Below, one piece after another: positions 49,839-55,106 of a DNA stretch of 55,106 nucleotides (the first letter of the stretch is position 1; every line of letters begins with the position of its first letter). The DNA is from Bacteroidota bacterium (GTDB lineage: Bacteria; Bacteroidota; Bacteroidia; Chitinophagales; Saprospiraceae): assembly GCA_006226345.1 (NCBI GenBank), contig SBHD01000317.1:1-55106 (forward strand), read 5' to 3'. Position numbers and translations under genes: made by a program. The notes under the pieces are model-generated. The model saw only the letters and a list, made by a program, of their open reading frames with translations. It made no database searches and was not told the DNA's origin.

Positions 49839-51284
49839 ATGATATTTACGATCGAACCACAGGAACGAAAAATCTTTGAATTGGTAACGCAGTGCGCCAA
49901 TGAGATCGGCGTGCCAGCTTTTGTGATCGGAGGATATGTCCGGGATAAATTACTGGGGCGGCCGACCAAGGATATTGATATCGTATGTGTGGGTGACGGC
50001 ATTTTATTAGCCCAAACCCTGGCCGGAAAATTATATCCGGTGCCCAAGATCGTGGTTTACCGCCGGTTTGGAACTGCCATGCTCCGGTACGAGGGCATGG
50101 AAATTGAGTTTGTCGGAGCCCGAAAAGAAAGTTATCACCACGACAGCCGGAAACCGGATGTAGAGGAAGGATCCCTGGAGGACGACCAAAACCGTCGGGA
50201 TTTTACCATTAATGCGCTTGCCGTAAGCCTTAATGAACGGGACTTTGGCCAGATCCTCGACCCCTTTGGCGGTCTTAAGCATCTGGAGCAGAAACTGATC
50301 AAGACGCCGCTGGAGCCCGGACAAACTTTTTCCGACGATCCGCTCCGGATGATGCGGGCGATCCGGTTTTCCACGCAACTGGGATTTACGATCGATCCCC
50401 GGACACTGGACAGTATCGGCAAGAATAAGCACCGTATCCAGATCATTTCAAAGGAGCGCATTACAACCGAGATGGAAAAGATCCTCCTGGCGCGAAAACC
50501 ATCTGTTGGCTTCAATCTGCTTTTTGACACGGGGCTGCTGGAACTTATTCTGCCCGAGTTGGCCGCGCTTCAGGGCGTGGAGGACCGGCAGGGCAAAGCA
50601 CACAAAGACAATTTTTACCATACGCTGGAAGTGTTGGATAACCTGTCGAAGCGGAGCCGGAACATCTGGTTGCGATGGGCAGCACTATTACATGACATTG
50701 CCAAGCCTGCAACTAAGAAATATCACCCGGACACAGGCTGGACCTTTCACGGACACGAATGGCTGGGTGCCAATATGGTGCCCAAGATTTTCAGGAAACT
50801 ACGCCTTCCGCTGGATTCCAAGCTGGATTATGTGCAGAAAATGGTGCGTTTGCACCTGCGGCCGATCAGTCTGACCAAAGATGAAGTGACAGACAGCGCT
50901 GTTCGCAGGCTCCTGTTCGATGCAGGACCTGACATAGATGATCTGATGTTGTTGTGCGAATCCGATATCACCACCAAAAACCCGCGGAAAATGGCCCGCT
51001 ACCTGGAAGGATATCAATACCTGAAAGAACGCATGGCTGAAGTGTCGGAAGCAGACCGCCTGCGACTCTGGCAACCGCCCATTACTGGCGATATCATCAT
51101 GAAGACTTTTGGAATACCGCCATCCCGGGAAGTAGGGATGATTAAAACCGCCGTACGGGAAGCCATTCTGGACGGAGACATTCCGAATGACTTTGAGACG
51201 GGGTTCCAACAGATGCTTCTGGAAGGTGAAAAACTTGGCCTGAAGCCACGGAAATCGATCCGCGACTTTGTCCAGGGCGCCTGA
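49839..51284 (+). CDS. CCA tRNA nucleotidyltransferase (HD-domain type)
   Basis: The 481-residue protein is a class II nucleotidyltransferase: FVIGGYVRDKLLGRPTKDID with GG and DxD metal motifs, RFGTAMLRYEGMEIEFVGAR, NRRDFTINALAVSL and DPLRMMRAIRFSTQLGF. The C-terminal half carries an HD-type phosphohydrolase domain: AHKDNFYHTLEVLDNL and LLHDIAKPATKKY. This layout fits the CCA-adding enzymes of Bacteroidota, although poly(A) polymerase or a half-CCA activity cannot be excluded. It starts one base after dusB. Confidence 0.85.
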   Translation: MIFTIEPQERKIFELVTQCANEIGVPAFVIGGYVRDKLLGRPTKDIDIVCVGDGILLAQTLAGKLYPVPKIVVYRRFGTAMLRYEGMEIEFVGARKESYHHDSRKPDVEEGSLEDDQNRRDFTINALAVSLNERDFGQILDPFGGLKHLEQKLIKTPLEPGQTFSDDPLRMMRAIRFSTQLGFTIDPRTLDSIGKNKHRIQIISKERITTEMEKILLARKPSVGFNLLFDTGLLELILPELAALQGVEDRQGKAHKDNFYHTLEVLDNLSKRSRNIWLRWAALLHDIAKPATKKYHPDTGWTFHGHEWLGANMVPKIFRKLRLPLDSKLDYVQKMVRLHLRPISLTKDEVTDSAVRRLLFDAGPDIDDLMLLCESDITTKNPRKMARYLEGYQYLKERMAEVSEADRLRLWQPPITGDIIMKTFGIPPSREVGMIKTAVREAILDGDIPNDFETGFQQMLLEGEKLGLKPRKSIRDFVQGA

Positions 51285-51316
51285 GGTATTTCCCACGGGT
51301 GATTCCAAAAATGCGC

Positions 51317-51324
51317 TACCTTTG
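51317..51324 (+). promoter_or_regulatory. -7 box of plsC-cbs
   Basis: GCTACCTTTGCGGCC contains an exact TAnnTTTG match 16 bases before the ATG at 51341. This rules out the upstream in-frame ATGs at 51299 and 51311 as starts. Confidence 0.6.
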
Positions 51325-51340
51325 CGGCCAATTCGCTATC

Positions 51341-52090
51341 ATGTCATTTTTCAGGAAGATCTGGGCCGTATATGCCGTATTACTGTTTATCGCTCTGCTA
51401 CTGGTCTCGTTTCCGGTAATGCTTGTCCACATGATCTTCACGCCCGGAGACAGCGCTTTACGGCGCAACATCCGGTACCTGCACCATGTGTTCTCACCTA
51501 CATTTCTGCGCCTGGTTGGTATCCGGGTAAACGTCAGGGGTGCCGGGCATCTTGACCAATCCAGATCATATGTGATCGTAGGCAATCACAACTCTGCGTT
51601 AGATTTCATTGTTAATGCCGTGGCATTTCCGGGTGTCTTCCGGTTTCTCGCCAAACAAGAATTACACCGGGTGCCTGTTTTCGGCTGGGTCGTTAAAAAG
51701 ATGTGCCTTTCCGTTGACCGCAGCAGTGCCATGAGCCGGGCCCGTAGCGTAGTGGAGTTAAAAAAACAACTGGCTAATGGCTGGAACATCTTCATTTACC
51801 CGGAAGGCGGACGAAACCGTACCTCTGACGTGCTGGCGCCTTTTTATGATGGTGCATTCCGGATCGCTATTCAGACCAAAGCCCCGATAGCGGTACAAAC
51901 GATTGTCAATATTAAGGATATCTCCAGCACAGTAAAATCCGTTGACCTCCGCCCCGGCGTTGTTAAGATCATGTGGGACAAGCCTATTGAAACCACAAAT
52001 CTGACAGCTGCCGACATTCCGGAATTAAAAAAACAAGTTCGCCAGATCATGCGGCACCACCTGGAACAACATATTACGCCCGACGTTTAA
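51341..52090 (+). CDS. plsC: 1-acyl-sn-glycerol-3-phosphate acyltransferase
   Basis: The 249-residue protein has an N-terminal membrane segment (WAVYAVLLFIALLLVSFPVML) and the acyltransferase motifs: VGNHNSALDF (HX4D), LAKQELHRVPVFGWVVKK, and the glycerolipid-binding YPEGGRNR, plus APIAVQTI. It makes phosphatidic acid from lysophosphatidic acid at the membrane. The promoter position sets the start at MSFFRK. The cystathionine beta-synthase gene follows after 21 bases and is probably cotranscribed. It could also act on another lysophospholipid. Confidence 0.9.
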   Translation: MSFFRKIWAVYAVLLFIALLLVSFPVMLVHMIFTPGDSALRRNIRYLHHVFSPTFLRLVGIRVNVRGAGHLDQSRSYVIVGNHNSALDFIVNAVAFPGVFRFLAKQELHRVPVFGWVVKKMCLSVDRSSAMSRARSVVELKKQLANGWNIFIYPEGGRNRTSDVLAPFYDGAFRIAIQTKAPIAVQTIVNIKDISSTVKSVDLRPGVVKIMWDKPIETTNLTAADIPELKKQVRQIMRHHLEQHITPDV

Positions 52091-52111
52091 ACATACCGAA
52101 CAAACAGAACT

Positions 52112-53473
52112 ATGCAGTACAAAAACAATATCCTCGAAACCATCGGAAACACTCCTCTGGTAAAACTCAACCGCATTGCAGCGGATATCCCGGCCCTGGT
52201 CCTGGGAAAGGTAGAAACGTTCAATCCAGGCCATTCCATCAAGGACCGCATGGCATTAAAAATGATCAATGATGCCGAAGCCCGCGGTGATCTGAAACCC
52301 GGCGGAACCATTATTGAGTGCACCTCCGGGAATACCGGAATGGGACTGGCACTGGTAGGCTGCGTACGGGGCTACCGGTGTATTTTCACAACAACAGACA
52401 AACAAAGCCAGGAAAAGATCGATATCCTGAAAGCCCTGGGAGCTGAAGTGATCGTTTGCCCTACCAATGTAGAATCGGACGATCCGAGATCGTACTATTC
52501 TATTGCCCGCCGCCTTAGCGAGGAGATCCCCAACTCATTCTGGTGTAATCAATACGACAACCTGTCCAACCGGCAGGCACACTATGAAAGCACCGGCCCG
52601 GAGATCTGGGAGCAGACGCAGGGAAAGATCACCCACCTGGTAGTAGGTGTCGGAACAGGAGGAACCGTATCCGGCGTCGCCCGCTACCTGAAGGAACAAA
52701 ATCCAGATATCAAGATCTGGGGAGCAGACACCTACGGATCGGTATTTAAGAAATACCATGAAACCGGTGTGTTTGACCCAAAAGAGATCTATCCGTACAT
52801 TACAGAAGGGATAGGGGAGGACATCCTGCCCGCCAACGTGGACTTTTCCCTGATCGACCATTTTGAAAAAGTTACGGATAAGGACGCCGCCATTTGGGCC
52901 CGTCGCCTGGCCAAGGAAGACGGTTTGTTCCTGGGCTATTCAGCCGGTAGTGCAATCGGCGCACTGTGGCAGTTGCGCGGACAACTTAAAAAAGACGACG
53001 TGGTTGTAGTGATCTTTCACGATCACGGCAGCCGATATGTCGGAAAAGTATACAACGACGACTGGATGCGGCAGCGTGGCTTCCTGGAGGAAGAATTAAA
53101 GATCGCCGATATTATTTCCCGCAAAAAGGAGCGCCGGTTTGTCGCTGTGCGGAAATCGGATACGGTCCGGGACGCTTTTAACCTGATGAAATCACACGAC
53201 ATCAGTCAAATGCCGGTGGTTGATGAGCAGGAGAATGTAGTTGGTTCTGTAACCGAGCGGCAGGTACTGCATACCTTGCTGGAAAATCCGATGCAGAATG
53301 CTGAAAAACCACTTTCGGAGATCATGGGAGCCGCATTTCCAACGGTTCAGGATGATCTGCCGATCAGCCAGCTGAACAAGTATCTGGGGCGGGACATGCC
53401 TGCCGTGATCGCCAAAGACCGCTCCGGCGGGCTACACATGATCACCCGGTATGATCTGATTCAGGCAATTTAA
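52112..53473 (+). CDS. Cystathionine beta-synthase-type PLP enzyme with CBS domains
   Basis: The 453-residue protein has the PLP-binding core of cysteine synthase/CBS enzymes: ETIGNTPLVKLN, NPGHSIKDRMAL with Lys44 as the PLP lysine, IIECTSGNTGMGLALV, VGVGTGGTVSGVARYLKEQ, and GYSAGSAIGA. A pair of CBS domains fills the C-terminal 120 residues (VRKSDTVRDAFNLMKSHDISQMPVVDEQENVVGSVTE). This layout fits cystathionine beta-synthase, with the CBS pair as a regulatory domain; O-acetylserine sulfhydrylase activity is possible. It lacks the N-terminal heme region of animal CBS. It ends beside a perfect 16-bp hairpin. Confidence 0.85.
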   Translation: MQYKNNILETIGNTPLVKLNRIAADIPALVLGKVETFNPGHSIKDRMALKMINDAEARGDLKPGGTIIECTSGNTGMGLALVGCVRGYRCIFTTTDKQSQEKIDILKALGAEVIVCPTNVESDDPRSYYSIARRLSEEIPNSFWCNQYDNLSNRQAHYESTGPEIWEQTQGKITHLVVGVGTGGTVSGVARYLKEQNPDIKIWGADTYGSVFKKYHETGVFDPKEIYPYITEGIGEDILPANVDFSLIDHFEKVTDKDAAIWARRLAKEDGLFLGYSAGSAIGALWQLRGQLKKDDVVVVIFHDHGSRYVGKVYNDDWMRQRGFLEEELKIADIISRKKERRFVAVRKSDTVRDAFNLMKSHDISQMPVVDEQENVVGSVTERQVLHTLLENPMQNAEKPLSEIMGAAFPTVQDDLPISQLNKYLGRDMPAVIAKDRSGGLHMITRYDLIQAI

Positions 53474-53477
53474 TATC

Positions 53478-53514
53478 AGCGATATTGGGGTGTGTCTGAC
53501 ACCCCAATATCGCT
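53478..53514. terminator. Perfect 16-bp hairpin between convergent genes
   Basis: AGCGATATTGGGGTGT and ACACCCCAATATCGCT pair perfectly across a 5-base loop, 4 bases after the CBS gene stop and 9 bases before the amidohydrolase stop. There is no strong T-tract, so it likely stops transcription from both sides through structure. Confidence 0.75.
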
Positions 53515-53523
53515 TCTGAATGA

Positions 53524-54768
53524 CTACTTTACTATATGGCCGTCTTTGACTTTAAAAGCAATGGCCCGTAGTTTCAGGAGGTTTTCCAGGGGATTGTCGC
53601 TGAGTACCAGGAAGCTGGCCTCGTAACCTTCATCGATCTTCCCGACTTTCCGGTTGGGAAAGATCGCCTGAGGTGTGTTAACACACAGGATCTGAAGGGC
53701 TTGCGCATAATTCAGATCGCCAAACTGGAACCAGTAATTCAACTCACCCCGAATGGTGCGCTGCGGATCATCCGAGCCGATGACCACGTTTACGCCATTA
53801 TCCAGCAAACGCTTCAACAATGCAGCCTGGGCCTCCCGGGCGCCTGTACGTGCTACCTGCGTCTGCGCATGGGAAAACAGGGGCACCACGGCGGTTTTCT
53901 TTTTGGCCAGTTTTTTCAAATCGGCATCCGTCAGTTCAAATTTATTGCCGTCGCCGCTACCGTCCCAGTTATGGCCCGGCAGATTGGCAAAACCCTGAAC
54001 ACCAAGTTTCAGGCCCAGGCGAACATCTTCAGCCGTCTCCACATGCGCATAGACCGGGATCTTCGCCCTCCGGGCTTTCTTGACCACCGCCTTGGCAACA
54101 TCTTCTGATAAGCCTTTCGATTCCTTGCCACCGCTATTGGCAGCATCGAGCAGGTAGATGGATAATACATCCGGACGCTGCTTGACCAGCGCACTCCAAA
54201 CCTTATTGAGCGCAGCCTTGCTGTCTACGAACCAGTAGCCATCACCAAGCATTTTACGGCCTTCCTTGATCTCGCCGTATTTTTCGGCCATAACCCGGGG
54301 GTTACGTACGCCCTGCGCCGGCCCTTCAATCTTCAGGAACGGGTACCCTAACGTACAGGTGACCGCTCCGTTAGCAAACGATACATCAGGAGTGTTCTCC
54401 TTTTGGATCAGAGACTCCACTGCGGCCCTGTCCTCCTGGCTGTTGCCCAGCACCTGGAGATAGAAGATCCCTTCATCATAGTAAAACTCCATCTGTTGAG
54501 CAGCAGAGGGGTTGCCTGCCAGACTCGAGCAATAAGCATCGCCCAACGGGGGCACGACCCAGCGCCCGGCCAGATCTACAACAGAATCGATCTTTGCCGG
54601 TGTTTTTTGAGTGAGTTTGCCGCCTGAACTATACCAGGTACCCGGATCAAATCCGTTCCCGTTATACCAGTAACCGTTGCTGAATTCATAAACCGGGGTT
54701 CCCGACTGGCCAAGCAAAACCGTGCCGGCCAGTATAAATGCTAAAAAGGAGTATAGCGCTTTTGTCAT
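53524..54768 (-). CDS. Exported amidohydrolase-like protein with a damaged metal site
   Basis: The 414-residue protein has a signal peptide (MTKALYSFLAFILAGTVLLGQ) and follows the amidohydrolase/imidazolonepropionase-like fold (VVDLAGRWVVPPLGDAYCSS near residue 65-84; VYAHVET; FANLPGHNWDG; VVIGSDDPQRTIRGEL; GYEASFLVLSDNPLENL). In the family the position after VVPP.G.A is an HxH metal motif (GDAHxH or GEAHNH); here it reads DAYCSSL, so both His are gone, while the later His and Asp ligands remain. It may have lost metal catalysis or use a single metal. It is transcribed alone from 54803-54810. Confidence 0.8.
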   Translation of the reverse strand: MTKALYSFLAFILAGTVLLGQSGTPVYEFSNGYWYNGNGFDPGTWYSSGGKLTQKTPAKIDSVVDLAGRWVVPPLGDAYCSSLAGNPSAAQQMEFYYDEGIFYLQVLGNSQEDRAAVESLIQKENTPDVSFANGAVTCTLGYPFLKIEGPAQGVRNPRVMAEKYGEIKEGRKMLGDGYWFVDSKAALNKVWSALVKQRPDVLSIYLLDAANSGGKESKGLSEDVAKAVVKKARRAKIPVYAHVETAEDVRLGLKLGVQGFANLPGHNWDGSGDGNKFELTDADLKKLAKKKTAVVPLFSHAQTQVARTGAREAQAALLKRLLDNGVNVVIGSDDPQRTIRGELNYWFQFGDLNYAQALQILCVNTPQAIFPNRKVGKIDEGYEASFLVLSDNPLENLLKLRAIAFKVKDGHIVK

Positions 54769-54802
54769 GATTAAAAATTGTGATTGCGTTAGTTCAAAGG
54801 CG

Positions 54803-54810
54803 CAAAAATA
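54803..54810 (-). promoter_or_regulatory. -7 box of the amidohydrolase gene
   Basis: The minus strand reads TATTTTTGCGCC, an exact match 34 bases before the start codon. Confidence 0.55.
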
Positions 54811-54860
54811 GACCCATAACCTGCATTTTCAGGCAGATTAACAACCTGTTGGCATTCTGC

Positions 54861-55106
54861 CTATCTGCCCTGCTGTAATTGCTGAACCATTTGCAGATCC
54901 GCCTGCATTTTAGCAGGCTGCCCCAGCTGTTGATAGACTGCTGCACGGGTTTGATATGCGCGGGCGTACTGCGGGTTGAGTTGGATGGCTTTGTTCACGT
55001 CTTCCAGGGCTGCCTGGTATTGCCCGTTCAAAAGATAGGCATATCCACGGTTGTTGTAGACCATTTCCATATTGGGGTTGATCTCCAGGGCCCGGCTGTA
55101 GTCGGT
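54861..55106 (-). CDS. TPR-repeat protein, N-terminal part beyond right edge
   Basis: The frame is open to the right edge and ends at 54861. The visible 81 residues contain two TPR units (MVYNNRGYAYLLNGQYQAAL; ARAYQTRAAVYQQLGQPAKM), and the twelve edge residues (TDYSRALEINPN) close another repeat. No internal Met should be taken as the start. The C-terminus is Gln-rich (QMVQQLQQGR). It is probably a scaffold protein; signal peptide and full length are unknown. Confidence 0.75.
   Translation of the reverse strand, partial: TDYSRALEINPNMEMVYNNRGYAYLLNGQYQAALEDVNKAIQLNPQYARAYQTRAAVYQQLGQPAKMQADLQMVQQLQQGR

Noticed and set aside
1-55106. tRNA, rRNA, CRISPR arrays, insertion sequences, prophage
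   Set aside because: No tRNA-like cloverleaf with TTCRA loop, no rRNA conserved stretch, no regularly spaced repeats, and no transposase, integrase or phage protein was seen in the intergenic gaps or coding frames.

Overview
The window looks like chromosomal DNA of a member of the Bacteroidota, most likely a Saprospiria/Chitinophagia-type environmental bacterium (the class is inference). The evidence is: C-terminal type IX secretion (T9SS) sorting domains, a gliding-motility-associated C-terminal domain, delta-60 repeat, GEVED, DUF5686, DUF4292 and DUF6580 proteins, a bacillithiol deacetylase (BshB1), and a recurring promoter box TAnnTTTG, often extended to TAnnTTTGCGG, close upstream of genes. 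This box is the known -7 element of the Bacteroidota primary sigma factor. No rRNA, tRNA, CRISPR array, insertion sequence or prophage is visible. Coding density is high on both strands.

Layout. 1-5.1 kb: two divergent secreted proteins, a P-domain/Ig-type adhesin cut by the left edge and a subtilisin-like protease with Fn3, GEVED and T9SS domains. 5.1-10.9 kb: a thioesterase, a DUF6580 membrane protein, a secreted M1 metallopeptidase, and an envelope operon (TPR protein, DUF4292 lipoprotein, EnvC-like amidase activator). 10.9-13.5 kb: etfB-etfA with a strong terminator, then a bifunctional-nuclease-family protein. 13.5-17.8 kb: GNAT, DUF1573 lipoprotein, HscA-like chaperone, a cytidylate-kinase-like P-loop protein, a long-hairpin intergenic element and a DUF1761 protein. 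17.9-21.9 kb: DUF4340, a DprE1-like oxidase and a GT-C-like membrane protein in one run. 21.9-26.2 kb: a lipoprotein with duplicated Cys4His2 modules, adenosine deaminase and a DUF5686 outer-membrane protein.

26.3-38.4 kb: tilS, a VOC protein, two tandem esterases, a FAD oxidoreductase coupled to a Pro-rich protein, thymidine kinase, purH, nth, a coiled-coil membrane protein, bshB1, a seven-repeat delta-60 secreted protein and a small His-rich exported protein behind a Crp/Fnr-like dyad. 38.4-44.8 kb: a minus-strand run dut, sugar nucleotidyltransferase, TPR, RlmL-like methyltransferase, small exported protein, MscS channel. 44.9-55.1 kb: an AI-2E family permease, a gliding-motility-associated giant protein, dusB-cca, plsC-cbs, a secreted amidohydrolase with a damaged metal site and a TPR protein cut by the right edge.

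Most genes are housekeeping (nucleotide metabolism, tRNA modification and maturation, envelope maintenance) mixed with secreted or surface proteins. I do not see a defence island or a clear-cut new system. The best leads are the DprE1-like/GT-C cluster, the Cys4His2 lipoprotein, the Crp/Fnr-like site with the His-rich protein, the 117-bp hairpin element, and a cluster of near-leaderless genes whose promoter box lies about 9-20 nt before the start codon.
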